Source: Sphingomonas citricola
GTDB taxonomy: Bacteria > Pseudomonadota > Alphaproteobacteria > Sphingomonadales > Sphingomonadaceae
Assembly: GCF_019429535.1 (NCBI RefSeq)
Contig: NZ_JAHXZM010000001.1
Coordinates: forward strand, 1-64,000
Direction: 5' to 3'
Length of the DNA: 64,000 nt
The notes beneath the pieces are model-generated. The model searched no databases. It was not told the DNA's origin and saw only the letters and a program-made list of their open reading frames with translations. A program made the translations under genes and the position numbers. The stretch's first letter is position 1. Every line of letters starts with the position of its first letter. Of the stretch, positions 18,940 through 27,367 are shown in pieces.

Positions 18940-19290
18940 TTACGGCCTCAGCGCTTTGTCGTGGCCGTCGTCCAGATCGCCGTCCTCGGCGAGCGTGCCG
19001 TCGTCGAAATCGTCCTGCGCCTCGTCCTCGGCGATGTCGGCCTCGTCCTCGTCGGCGTCGTCGTCCTGCTCGCCGACCTCGGCGTCGGTCATCTGCAGAT
19101 CGTCGGCGCTTTCCATGTCCTCGTCATCCTCCTCGACGCCGAGGTCGGGATCGATGTCGGTCATGATCGTGCCGTCGCTCGGCCCGTCGCGCGTCGCCTC
19201 CAGGATTTCGGCGCGCTGCGATTCGTCGTATCCGTCCTCGTCGTAACCGTCGTCGCCCGATCCGTGGCTGGTAACCTGATGACCGCCCAT
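18940..19290 (-). CDS. Highly acidic small protein
   Basis: About 116 residues, start fixed by GAGGAGG seven bases before the ATG. After MGGHQVTSHGSGDDGYDEDG comes a body dominated by Asp and Glu with almost no hydrophobic clusters, so it is likely disordered; acidic proteins of this sort can mimic DNA or bind cations or basic proteins, but no function is shown. It ends KALRP. A perfect EcfG-type promoter lies 30 bp upstream, which would place it in the general stress regulon. Confidence 0.65.
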   Translation of the reverse strand: MGGHQVTSHGSGDDGYDEDGYDESQRAEILEATRDGPSDGTIMTDIDPDLGVEEDDEDMESADDLQMTDAEVGEQDDDADEDEADIAEDEAQDDFDDGTLAEDGDLDDGHDKALRP

Positions 19291-19319
19291 GTTCGCCTCC
19301 TCAATCATTCCACCGCGCG

Positions 19320-19345
19320 AACGGCGCAGCCGCGCGCGCGGTTCC
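19320..19345 (-). promoter_or_regulatory. EcfG-type general stress promoter
   Basis: On the minus strand GGAAC (19341-19345), 17 bases, CGTT (19320-19323): an exact fit to the alphaproteobacterial EcfG consensus. The start codon of the acidic protein gene lies about 30 bp downstream. Confidence 0.6.
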
Positions 19346-19405
19346 GCCCTTGACCGCGGACCGGCATCGCGCATAGTGTATTGCTTCAATAACACGGAGG
19401 TGGAT

Positions 19406-19876
19406 ATGCGCTGTTCGACCATCCTGCTCGCGGGCGTACTCGCGCTGTCGCTCGCCGCGTGCGACCGCGGCGGGGAGGGGACGCAGATCGCGATCACCGC
19501 CAACGGCAGCGGCGGCGCGATGGGGAAGGACGGCGACGTCAAGATCGACACGCCCGCGTTCAAGGGCGCGTTCAAGCTGCCGCAGATCAACCTGACCGCC
19601 GAGAATTTCGACATCAACGGCGTCCATCTCTATCCCGACAGCAAGATCGCGTCGGTCAATGTCGACGGAACGGGCAAGGACAAGGTGACCGTCCGCTTCA
19701 CCAGCCCGGCCGACCCCGCAATCGTCCGCGGCTGGTTCGCCGATCAGTTCGCGAAGGCGGGCACGTCGGTGAAGGTCGACGGCAACGCGCTGACCGGCAA
19801 GGACGACGACGAGACGTTCACGATCGACCTGTCGCCCCAAGGCGGGCAGAGCGCGGGCGTGGTCCGGATCGGTTGA
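19406..19876 (+). CDS. Hypothetical lipoprotein
   Basis: About 156 residues. CGGAGGT precedes the ATG; the signal peptide ends in LAAC for lipidation. The mature protein begins with a Gly-rich linker (NGSGGAMGKDGDVKIDTP) and then FKLPQINLTAENFDINGVHLYPDSKIASV, followed by a region suggestive of a small alpha/beta domain and a C-terminal DETFTIDLSPQ. I do not recognise a named family. Upstream is an imperfect inverted repeat GTGTATT/AATAACAC near the promoter region. Confidence 0.75.
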   Translation: MRCSTILLAGVLALSLAACDRGGEGTQIAITANGSGGAMGKDGDVKIDTPAFKGAFKLPQINLTAENFDINGVHLYPDSKIASVNVDGTGKDKVTVRFTSPADPAIVRGWFADQFAKAGTSVKVDGNALTGKDDDETFTIDLSPQGGQSAGVVRIG

Positions 19877-19908
19877 CGCCGGGGTGGCGATCGACGGCGT
19901 GAGGGCCT

Positions 19909-20901
19909 ATGTCGGCGGCAACGATCAACCGGACGATTGACCCCATGCTCGACACGCCCTCCGCCCAGGTTCCGACGCTCAGCCTCGCCGATCAGGCGCG
20001 CGATCCGCAAGGGTTCGCCGCCGCGCTCGGCGGGTCGTTCGAACGGTTCGGCTTCGCGATCGTGGCCGACCACGGCGTGCCGCAGGACCTGATCGACCGC
20101 GCCTGGGACGAGACGCAGCAATTGTTCGCGCTGCCCGAGGAGGAGAAGCGCGGCTATTTCGTCGAGGGTGCGGGCGGCGCGCGCGGTTACACGCCGTTCA
20201 AGACCGAGATCGCGAAGGATGCCAAGCACGTCGACCTTAAGGAATTCTGGCACGTCGGGCGCGAACTGCCCGAGGGGCACCGCTTCGCGGGCGAGATGGC
20301 GCCCAACATCTGGCCGACGCGCCCCGAGGGGTTCCGCGACACGTTCGTCGAACTGTTCAGTGCGTTCGACACCGCGGGCGACAAGCTGCTGTCCGCGATC
20401 GCGCTCCACCTCGGGCTCGATGCAAATTGGTTCGACCCCGCGGTGCGCGACGGCAATTCGGTGCTGCGCCTGCTCCACTATCCGCCGATCCCGGTCGATG
20501 CAGAGGGCGTGCGGGCGGGCGCGCACGAGGACATCAACCTCATCACGCTGCTGCTGGGCGCCGAGGAAGCCGGGCTCGAACTGCTCGACCGTCAGTCGGG
20601 GCGCTGGCTCGCGATCAAGCCGCCCGAGGGGGCGATGGTGGTCAACGTCGGCGACATGCTGCAGCGGTTGACCAACCACGTCCTGCCGTCGACCACGCAC
20701 CGCGTCATCAACCCGCCGCCCGAGCGCCGCGGCCATTCGCGCTACTCGATGCCGTTCTTCCTCCACCCCGCGCCCGATTTTCTGATCCAGACGCTGCCGC
20801 AGACGATCACCGCGGAGAACCCGAACCGCTATCCCGAGCCGATCACCGCGCAGGATTACCTGATGCAGCGGCTGGTCGAGATCGGGCTGATCAAGAAATG
20901 A
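19909..20901 (+). CDS. Iron(II)/2-oxoglutarate oxygenase, isopenicillin-N-synthase type
   Basis: About 330 residues. N-terminal DIOX_N-like region with GFAIVADHGVP, and a C-terminal Fe(II)/2OG domain with the HxD pair in GAHEDINLITLL, the distal His in STTHRVINPP and the 2OG-binding RYSMPFF (R-x-S). These residues are all present, so it should be active; the substrate is unknown. A downstream ATG (codon 13) is an alternative start. Its stop overlaps the next start by four bases (ATGA), coupling it to the small beta-repeat protein. Confidence 0.9.
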   Translation: MSAATINRTIDPMLDTPSAQVPTLSLADQARDPQGFAAALGGSFERFGFAIVADHGVPQDLIDRAWDETQQLFALPEEEKRGYFVEGAGGARGYTPFKTEIAKDAKHVDLKEFWHVGRELPEGHRFAGEMAPNIWPTRPEGFRDTFVELFSAFDTAGDKLLSAIALHLGLDANWFDPAVRDGNSVLRLLHYPPIPVDAEGVRAGAHEDINLITLLLGAEEAGLELLDRQSGRWLAIKPPEGAMVVNVGDMLQRLTNHVLPSTTHRVINPPPERRGHSRYSMPFFLHPAPDFLIQTLPQTITAENPNRYPEPITAQDYLMQRLVEIGLIKK

Positions 20902-21137
20902 CGCGCCGCGGCGGGATCACGAGCGGCGACCTGCGCGTCGAGCGTGACGGCGACGTCGACGGCATCGTCGGCGGCACCGTGACGGTTGCTGCCGGGTGCC
21001 GTGCCGAGGTGAGCGGGATCGTCAGCGGCGATCTGATCGTCGAGGACGGCGCGGTGGTCGAGATGAGCGGCATCCTGTCGGGGCGCATCATCAATCGCGG
21101 CGGCGCGGTCCGCGTGACGGGGATTGTCTCGAACTAG
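20898..21137 (+). CDS. Small beta-solenoid-like (bactofilin-resembling) protein
   Basis: A 79-residue protein translated by ATGA overlap with the oxygenase. It consists of about 18-residue repeats of the kind GIVSGDLIVEDGAVVEMSG, GILSGRIINRGGAVRVTG, GIVS, with regularly spaced Gly and Val. This spacing resembles short right-handed beta-helix or bactofilin cores and suggests a tiny solenoid that may polymerise or cap. No signal peptide. No established function. Confidence 0.7.
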   Translation: MTRRGGITSGDLRVERDGDVDGIVGGTVTVAAGCRAEVSGIVSGDLIVEDGAVVEMSGILSGRIINRGGAVRVTGIVSN

Positions 21138-21145
21138 CCCCGCGT

Positions 21146-21172
21146 CCCCTCCCGGTGGGGAGGGGCTTTCTC
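21146..21172 (+). terminator. Terminator of the oxygenase unit
   Basis: CCCCTCCC and GGGGAGGGG form a tight hairpin with a short GGT loop, followed by CTTTCTC. It lies 8 nt after the stop of the beta-repeat gene, between convergent genes. Confidence 0.7.
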
Positions 21173-21173
21173 G

Positions 21174-21689
21174 TCAGGCGATCCGTTCGGGCACCTCGTC
21201 CGCATCAGCGCGGATCGCGCTGTCGGGGGCCATCGCTTCCCACGGAAACACGAACCAGTCCTTCGTCACCGCGCGGTCGATCGTGCGCGCGCGATAATCG
21301 ACCGTCTGTGCCGAACCCGTATTGTCGATCAGCGTCGCGAAACGCACGCTGCCCGGCACCGCACCCGCGCGCGCGAGCATGTCGCGCAGGTGACCGATGG
21401 TGCGACCACTGTCGTTGATGTCGTCGATGAACAGCAACTGCTCGCCCGCGCGGGTGCGTTCGGCGAGGCGTGCGATCGCGTCGGCGGCGAGATCCTCGGC
21501 CTGCGAGCTGTAATCGACCGCGAGCATCGGCAGTCCGCTCGCGTGGCTGAGATAGACCGCGGGGATCAGCCCGCCGCGCCCGATCCCAATCAGATGCGCC
21601 GGGCGCCACGTTTCGGCGGCGAGCGCGTCGGCGAGCGTGCGGACCTGCGTGACCAGATCGGCGTGCGTGATCGCAGTGAAGATCGTCAT
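21174..21689 (-). CDS. Phosphoribosyltransferase-domain protein
   Basis: About 171 residues with a type I PRTase fold. The PRPP-binding signature is LLFIDDINDSGRTIG (about residues 86-100), preceded by the IGIGRGGLIPAV loop. Relatives include xanthine/hypoxanthine phosphoribosyltransferases for purine salvage, but substrate specificity cannot be read from this hood region. Its ATG overlaps the TGA of the HerA-like ATPase by four bases, so the two proteins are made together. Confidence 0.85.
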   Translation of the reverse strand: MTIFTAITHADLVTQVRTLADALAAETWRPAHLIGIGRGGLIPAVYLSHASGLPMLAVDYSSQAEDLAADAIARLAERTRAGEQLLFIDDINDSGRTIGHLRDMLARAGAVPGSVRFATLIDNTGSAQTVDYRARTIDRAVTKDWFVFPWEAMAPDSAIRADADEVPERIA

Positions 21690-23377
21690 CGCCGCATCAA
21701 CCCGCCGAGCACGTTGCGCACGACGTTGGCGAGCAGGCCGCCCCCGCCCGAACCGCGACGCGACGACCCGAATACCGCCTTGCTGATTTCATTTCCGACC
21801 TGCCTTCCGACCGATGACGACGCGGATCGCATCGCCGATGTCGCCATCTTGTTCCACGGCGAGTTCGCCGCCTCGCGTGCCGCGGCGCGTTGCGCGCGTT
21901 CGTCGGCGGCGCGCGCGCGTGCGGCGTCACGCTCGGCACGCGCCTGATCCTTCGCCTGCAGCGCGGCGTCGCGTGCCGCATCGTCCTCCGCACGCGCGGC
22001 GGCGACCCCGGCGGCGGCGGCCTGCGTCTTCGCCGACAGGATTTCTTCCGCCGACTCGCGGTCGATCGGCTCGTCGTATTTGTCGCCGATCGCGTCGGTC
22101 TCGATCAGCACGCGACGCTCCTCTGGAGTCAGCGGGCCGAGCCGGCTGCCGGGCGGCTTGATCAGCGTGCGCGTGACTGGCGCGGGGGCGCCGTCGGGCT
22201 GTAGGAGCGAGACGAGTGCCTCACCGACCTTCAGCTCGGTGATCGCGGCGGCGACGTCGACGCCGGGGCTGGTGCGGAACGTCTGCGCGGCGGCGTTGAC
22301 CGCTTTCTGGTCGCGCGGGGTGAAGGCGTTCAGCTTGTGCTGGACGCGGTTGTTGAGCTGCCCCGCAACCGTCTCGGGCACGTCGATCGGGTTCTGCGTG
22401 ATGAAATACACGCCGACCCCCTTCGACCGGATCAGCCGCACTACCTGCTCGATCTTGTCGAGCAAGGCCTTGGGGGTGTCGTCGAACAACAGGTGCGCTT
22501 CGTCGAAGAAGAAGCACAATCTGGGTTTGTCGGGGTCGCCGATCTCGGGCAGCGTCTCGAACAATTCGGACAACAGCCAGAGCAGGAAGGTCGAGTAGAG
22601 CTTGGGGCTCTGCATCAGTCTGTCGGCGGCGAGCACGTTGACGACGCCGCGGCCCTCGTGATCGAGCGCGATCAGATCGCGCATCTCGAGCGCGGGCTCG
22701 CCGAAGAAATGCTCGGCGCCCTGGGTGCGCAGTTGCAGCAGCGCGCGCTGGATCGCGCCGATCGACTGCTTCGACACGTTGCCGTACTGCGTCGTCAATT
22801 CGGCCGCGCGCTCGGCACAGTGCGCCAGCATCGCCTGGAGGTCGTCGATGTCGAGGAGCAGTAGCCCCTCCTTGTCGGCGACGTGGAAGGCAATCGTCAG
22901 CACGCCCTCCTGCACCTCGTTCAGATCCATCAACCGCGCGAGCAGGACGGGGCCCAGCTCCGACACGGTGGCGCGGATCGGGTGGCCCTGTTCGCCGAAC
23001 AGATCCCAGAATTGCACCGGCACCGCGGCGTAGCGCCAGTCGGCGTCGCCGATCTCGGCCGCGCGCGCTTTCAGCGTCTCGTGCATCTTCGCGGTCGGCG
23101 ATCCGGGCATCGCGAGCCCGGCGAGGTCACCCTTCACGTCGGCGACGAAGCACGGCACGCCCGCGTAGGAGAAGCCCTCGATGATGCCTTGCAGCGTCAC
23201 CGTCTTGCCGGTGCCGGTCGCACCCGCGATCAGGCCATGGCGGTTGGCGCGGCGCAGGTCGAGCCGCTGCGGATGCGCGCCGCCGGCGTCGGCGCCGATG
23301 AAGATGCCGGAGGCGGACGTGGGGGAGGTCTCGGTCATGCGCGTTCCGGGTGCGTCCGAAGAGGGGTGAAGCGTCAT
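21686..23377 (-). CDS. HerA-like ATPase (DUF853/YjgR type)
   Basis: About 563 residues from the chosen ATG (an internal ATG, 13 codons on, is also possible). Walker A GATGTGKT near the N-terminus, Walker B CFFFDEAHLLF, and FITQNPIDVPE are typical of the DUF853 subgroup of HerA/FtsK motor ATPases. A long Ala/Arg/Glu-rich coiled coil (about 455-500) and a Gly/Arg-rich end close the protein. The cellular role of YjgR-type proteins is unknown. Coupled by ATGA overlap to the phosphoribosyltransferase gene. Confidence 0.88.
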   Translation of the reverse strand: MTLHPSSDAPGTRMTETSPTSASGIFIGADAGGAHPQRLDLRRANRHGLIAGATGTGKTVTLQGIIEGFSYAGVPCFVADVKGDLAGLAMPGSPTAKMHETLKARAAEIGDADWRYAAVPVQFWDLFGEQGHPIRATVSELGPVLLARLMDLNEVQEGVLTIAFHVADKEGLLLLDIDDLQAMLAHCAERAAELTTQYGNVSKQSIGAIQRALLQLRTQGAEHFFGEPALEMRDLIALDHEGRGVVNVLAADRLMQSPKLYSTFLLWLLSELFETLPEIGDPDKPRLCFFFDEAHLLFDDTPKALLDKIEQVVRLIRSKGVGVYFITQNPIDVPETVAGQLNNRVQHKLNAFTPRDQKAVNAAAQTFRTSPGVDVAAAITELKVGEALVSLLQPDGAPAPVTRTLIKPPGSRLGPLTPEERRVLIETDAIGDKYDEPIDRESAEEILSAKTQAAAAGVAAARAEDDAARDAALQAKDQARAERDAARARAADERAQRAAAREAANSPWNKMATSAMRSASSSVGRQVGNEISKAVFGSSRRGSGGGGLLANVVRNVLGGLMRR

Positions 23378-23511
23378 AGTGCGATCCGCGCGCGGGCCCA
23401 AGCGCGATGGCGGGCAAAAGCGACGATCATCCGCGGCGGTTCGCGTGTCACGGTTGCGCCCGGACCGGTGACGGGGGCAGGGAAGCGGGCACCTGCCGGC
23501 GATGGAGCGGC

Positions 23512-23555
23512 GCGAAAACGAACGGGGCCGCCGCGGATCGCTCCGCAGCGGCCCC
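23512..23555 (-). terminator. Terminator of the hflK-hflC-degP operon
   Basis: On the minus strand GGGGCCGC...GCGGCCCC folds into a large stem with inner pairing, followed by GTTCGTTTTCG. It lies about 20 nt past the degP stop codon. Confidence 0.65.
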
Positions 23556-23575
23556 GATCGTATCGAGGCGTCGGC

Positions 23576-25120
23576 TTACTTGATCTTCACCGGGATGAAG
23601 ACGCCGCTGGTGCGCTGGCGGGTAATCTGCAGCAGCACCTGCGGGCGACCGGCGGCCTTGGCGGCGGCGACCGTCCGCGCGACATCGGCGGCGGTGCGGA
23701 CCGGGGTCGAATTGACCGCGGAGATCACGTCGCCGCGCTTCAGCTTCTGCGCCGCGTCCGACGAGGGATCGGTCGCCGCGACCACGACGCCCTGAACGGT
23801 CGAGTCGACGCCGATCGAGCGCGCGATCTGCGGCGTCAGCGGCTGGACGGTCACGCCGAGCGAGCTCGACGCGGGCGCGGTCGCGCTGTCGCTGCCGGGG
23901 ATGCCGTCGTCGTCGTCGTCACCGCCCGCACCCTGGAGCGCGGCGAGCTGATCGTCGGCCGGGCGCACCGCGACGGTCGCGTTGACCGTCGTCGGGCGGC
24001 CATCGCGGATCACGTCGAGCCGGGTCGAGGTACCCGGCGCGGTGTTGGCGACGAGGTAGGACAGGGTCTTGTCGGGGGTGACGGGCGTGCCGCCGACCGC
24101 GGTCACGACGTCGCCCGCGCGCAAGCCCGCCTTCGCGCCCGGGCCGCCCGGTTCGACCCGGCCGATGATCTCACCCTGGTTCTTCTGCAGGCCGAGTGCG
24201 GCGGCGATGTCGTCGGTCACCGGCTGGATGCTGACGCCCAGATAGCCGCGCTTGATCGACTGGCCCTTCATCAGCGTGTCGATGATCGGCTTTGCCTCCG
24301 ACGCGGGGATCGCGAAGCCGATGCCGATGTTACCGCCCGACTGCGAGTAGATCTGGCTGTTGATGCCGATGACGTTGCCGTTCATGTCGAACATCGGGCC
24401 GCCCGAATTGCCCTGGTTGATCGCGGCATCGGTCTGGATGAAGCTGTCGAACGGACCAGTCTGCCCGGTCGAGCGGTGCACCGCCGAGATGATGCCCGCG
24501 GTCACCGTGCCGCCGAGCCCGAACGGCTGTCCGATCGCGACGACCCAGTCGCCGACGCGCGAGTTCGACGAATTGCCGAAGCGGACGAACGGCAGCGCGG
24601 TCGGCGCGCTGATCTTGAGCAGCGCGAGGTCCGAGGTCGGGTCGCGCCCGATCAGCTTGGCGGTATATTCCTTGCGGTCCTGCAAGGTCACCTTGATCGA
24701 CTCAACGGTCGCGCCGCGGCCCGCGGGGGCGATGACGTGGTTGTTGGTGACGACGTAGCCGTCGGCCGAGATCAGGAAGCCCGAGCCGAGCGACTGACCC
24801 TCGCGCGTGACCGGTGCACCGCCCTGGCCGCCGCCCATCTGGCCGAACAGGTCGCCGAACGGCGTGCCCGCGAACGGGTTCGCCTGCTGCTGCACCGTCA
24901 CCTTCTGCGTGGTCGAGATGTTGACCACCGCGGGCTGCAGCCGCGCGACCATGTCGGCGAAGCTCGCCGGCGCACCCGCGCGCGGTGCCTGCGCGCTGAT
25001 CGTGCCGGGCTCGTTCTGCGCGGTCTGCGCGGTTGCGGGGTTCTGCAAGGTCAGCGACGCCGCCGTCCCGCCAAGGAGGAGCGCGCCGGTGAGGGCGTAG
25101 GCGTAACGCACTTTGTTCAT
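23576..25120 (-). CDS. degP: Do-family periplasmic serine protease/chaperone
   Basis: About 514 residues. Start fixed by GAGAGGA before ATG (MNKVRYAYAL), giving a signal peptide to about residue 32. Trypsin-like triad visible: His128 in VVTNNHVI, Asp in DPTSDLALLK, Ser in NQGNSGGPM. Two PDZ domains follow (about 285-385 and 420-510). It degrades or refolds misfolded envelope proteins and is often sigma-E or heat controlled. It is the last gene of an operon with hflK and hflC, which regulate membrane proteolysis. A poly-Asp stretch (GDDDDDGIPG) links the two PDZ domains. Confidence 0.94.
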   Translation of the reverse strand: MNKVRYAYALTGALLLGGTAASLTLQNPATAQTAQNEPGTISAQAPRAGAPASFADMVARLQPAVVNISTTQKVTVQQQANPFAGTPFGDLFGQMGGGQGGAPVTREGQSLGSGFLISADGYVVTNNHVIAPAGRGATVESIKVTLQDRKEYTAKLIGRDPTSDLALLKISAPTALPFVRFGNSSNSRVGDWVVAIGQPFGLGGTVTAGIISAVHRSTGQTGPFDSFIQTDAAINQGNSGGPMFDMNGNVIGINSQIYSQSGGNIGIGFAIPASEAKPIIDTLMKGQSIKRGYLGVSIQPVTDDIAAALGLQKNQGEIIGRVEPGGPGAKAGLRAGDVVTAVGGTPVTPDKTLSYLVANTAPGTSTRLDVIRDGRPTTVNATVAVRPADDQLAALQGAGGDDDDDGIPGSDSATAPASSSLGVTVQPLTPQIARSIGVDSTVQGVVVAATDPSSDAAQKLKRGDVISAVNSTPVRTAADVARTVAAAKAAGRPQVLLQITRQRTSGVFIPVKIK

Positions 25121-25276
25121 GTCCTCTCGATCACCCATCTACAAAAAGGGGAGAAATACCGGTCGATCATGCACGTGTGCGATGAACGACGTTTGAATAT
25201 GAACGCTCGACAACGTGGTTCGGCCCCGTTCGCGGATGTCCGATCCCCTTTATTCGCTTCATCGCGCAGCCTCGCG

Positions 25277-26158
25277 TCACCGCCCGGCCGCGCGCCCCTC
25301 GAACTCGCGCAGGTATGAATTGCCCGGGCTCATGATGATGTTGGTCGACCCTTCCGGCTTCGGCCCGCCGTCGGCGCCGAAGGTGTGGCGGTACGACTGC
25401 ATCGCGCGGTAGAAATCGTAGAAGGTCGCGTCCTTGCTGAACGCGTCTGCGTAGATGCGCGCGGCGTTGGCGTCCGCCTCGGCGCGCACGATCTGCGCCT
25501 GCTTCTGCCCCTGCGCACGGATCGTGTTCGCCTCCTGCTGACGCGCGGTCCGCATCCGCTGCAACGCGCTCTCGAGCGGGCTGCCGTCGGGCAGATCGGC
25601 GTGCTTGATGCGGACGTCGACGATCTCGACGCCGTACTGCCGCGCGTCGCGCTGAAGCGAGTTCTGGATCGCATCCATCACGCGTCCGCGCTCGGGGCTG
25701 AGCAGGATCGAGAACGGCACCTTGCCGAGTTCGTTGCGCAGCGCCGTGCCGAGCAGCGGGCGCAACTGGTCGGCCACGCGCTCCTCGGTATTGGACGTGC
25801 TACCCGTTGAGGTGACCGCGCGGAGCGGGTCGACGATGCGGAAGCGCGCGAACGCGTCGACGTTCAGCCGCAGCTGATCGGTCGACAGCACCAGCGTGTT
25901 GTCGAGATCGGCGTCGAGCACGCGCTTGTCGAGCCAGACGATGCTGTCGATCAATGGCACGCGCGCGATCAGCCCCGCGCCCGAATTGCCGATCGCCTGC
26001 CCCGACTGCCACTGGTTGACGACGCGCTGCGGGTTGTTGAGCCGGAGCACGACCGCCTGTTGCGTTTCAGGAACGATCGCGAAGGTCATCACCGCGATGA
26101 TCACGCCGGCGAGCAGTGCGAACACCGCCGCGATCGGATGCTGGAGCAGCGCGCGCAT
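25277..26158 (-). CDS. hflC: HflC, FtsH modulator (SPFH/prohibitin family)
   Basis: About 293 residues, one N-terminal membrane helix (about 8-30) and an SPFH domain facing the periplasm (about 30-190), followed by a coiled coil with RTARQQEANTIRAQGQKQAQ and an EADANAARIYADAF stretch. Together with HflK it forms the large ring that surrounds FtsH and controls its access to membrane substrates. Its ATG shares one base with the hflK stop (TGATG). FtsH itself is encoded 30 kb away in this window. Confidence 0.94.
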   Translation of the reverse strand: MRALLQHPIAAVFALLAGVIIAVMTFAIVPETQQAVVLRLNNPQRVVNQWQSGQAIGNSGAGLIARVPLIDSIVWLDKRVLDADLDNTLVLSTDQLRLNVDAFARFRIVDPLRAVTSTGSTSNTEERVADQLRPLLGTALRNELGKVPFSILLSPERGRVMDAIQNSLQRDARQYGVEIVDVRIKHADLPDGSPLESALQRMRTARQQEANTIRAQGQKQAQIVRAEADANAARIYADAFSKDATFYDFYRAMQSYRHTFGADGGPKPEGSTNIIMSPGNSYLREFEGRAAGR

Positions 26159-27294
26159 CAGCGTGCTCCTTCCGTCGGGGCCGAGGCCGCGGGCGCGGCG
26201 GGGGCTTCCTCACCTGGCTCGCGCAGCCGCTTGGCGCGCTCGAGCGGCAGGTACGGGGTCACGCCGTTCGGCTCCACGATCGTCTTGTCGGTATTGGCCA
26301 GTATGGCCTCCATCGTCTCGTAATACATGCGGCGGCGCGTGACCTCGGGGGCGAGGCGATATTGCTCGTACACCTTGTCGAACGCCGCGGCCTCGCCCTG
26401 CGCGCGCGCGATCACCTGCTGCGCGTAGGAGCGCGCGTTGTTGAGATTGCCGACCGCCTCCTGCTGCGCGGCGGTGACCGCGTTGAAATCGTCGACGAGG
26501 CTGGCGGGCGCGGACGCCTGCTTGATCGACACGCCCTGAATGCGGACGCCGGCCTGATAGCTGTCGAGGATTTCCTGCATGCCCTGCGCAACGCGCGCCT
26601 CGATCTCGGTACGGCCCGCGCCGATCGCTTGTTCGAGCGTCGTGGTGGCGAGCACTGCGCGCATCGCGCTCTCCGCGGTCGCGCGGACGGTTTCCTGCGG
26701 GTCCTTGATCTCGAATACGTAGTTGCGCGGATCGGACACGCGCCAGCGCACGGTATAGGCGAGGTCGATGATGTTCTGATCGCCCGTCAGCACGTTCTCC
26801 CCGCCCTCACGCGGGAATTCGTCGGTACGGACCTGCTCGACATCGACCTTGGTCACGCGCGTGAACGGGGCGGGCAGCGTCAGTCGGATGCCGGGTTCGA
26901 GCATGCCCGAATAACGCCCGAAGAAGGTGACCACGCCGCGCTGCTGCGGGCCGATCTGGTGAAACGACGTGAACAACACCCACACCGCGGCGAGCAGCGC
27001 GATGCCGATCAGCCAGAGCGCGCGCGGATTGGCGCCGATCGGCAGATTGGGGCCCGCGCCACCACCGCCGCCACCGCCTGAGCCGCGCGCGCGCTTCAGG
27101 AATTCGTCGAGCGCGGTGGGCTTGTTGCCGCCGCCGCGATTGCCGCCGCCGGGCGGGACCGACCACGGATTGCGCGGGCCGCTGCGGTCGCCACCGGCAT
27201 CGCCACCACCCCCATTGCCCCACGGGCCATTGTTCTCGGCAGACAGGACGGGCGGGCGGCGAAGGCGCCAGAGGCGGCGCGGCAAGGTCGTCAT
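26158..27294 (-). CDS. hflK: HflK, FtsH modulator (SPFH/prohibitin family)
   Basis: About 378 residues. A Gly/Pro/Asn-rich cytosolic N-terminus (about 1-85, poly-Gly near residue 72), one membrane helix (ALWLIGIALLAAVWVLF), then the SPFH domain with GVVTFFGRYSGMLEPGIRL and a C-terminal coiled coil. Pairs with HflC to cage FtsH. First gene of hflK-hflC-degP; the start codon lies 73 bp from the divergent Mrp ATPase gene, so both promoters share this spacer. Confidence 0.93.
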   Translation of the reverse strand: MTTLPRRLWRLRRPPVLSAENNGPWGNGGGGDAGGDRSGPRNPWSVPPGGGNRGGGNKPTALDEFLKRARGSGGGGGGGAGPNLPIGANPRALWLIGIALLAAVWVLFTSFHQIGPQQRGVVTFFGRYSGMLEPGIRLTLPAPFTRVTKVDVEQVRTDEFPREGGENVLTGDQNIIDLAYTVRWRVSDPRNYVFEIKDPQETVRATAESAMRAVLATTTLEQAIGAGRTEIEARVAQGMQEILDSYQAGVRIQGVSIKQASAPASLVDDFNAVTAAQQEAVGNLNNARSYAQQVIARAQGEAAAFDKVYEQYRLAPEVTRRRMYYETMEAILANTDKTIVEPNGVTPYLPLERAKRLREPGEEAPAAPAASAPTEGAR

Positions 27295-27367
27295 GACAGT
27301 CTTTATAGGAGCCGCGCGCGCGAAAAACAGTGGCAAGCGGCCACGACGGGCGTAACGCCTCGTTGCT

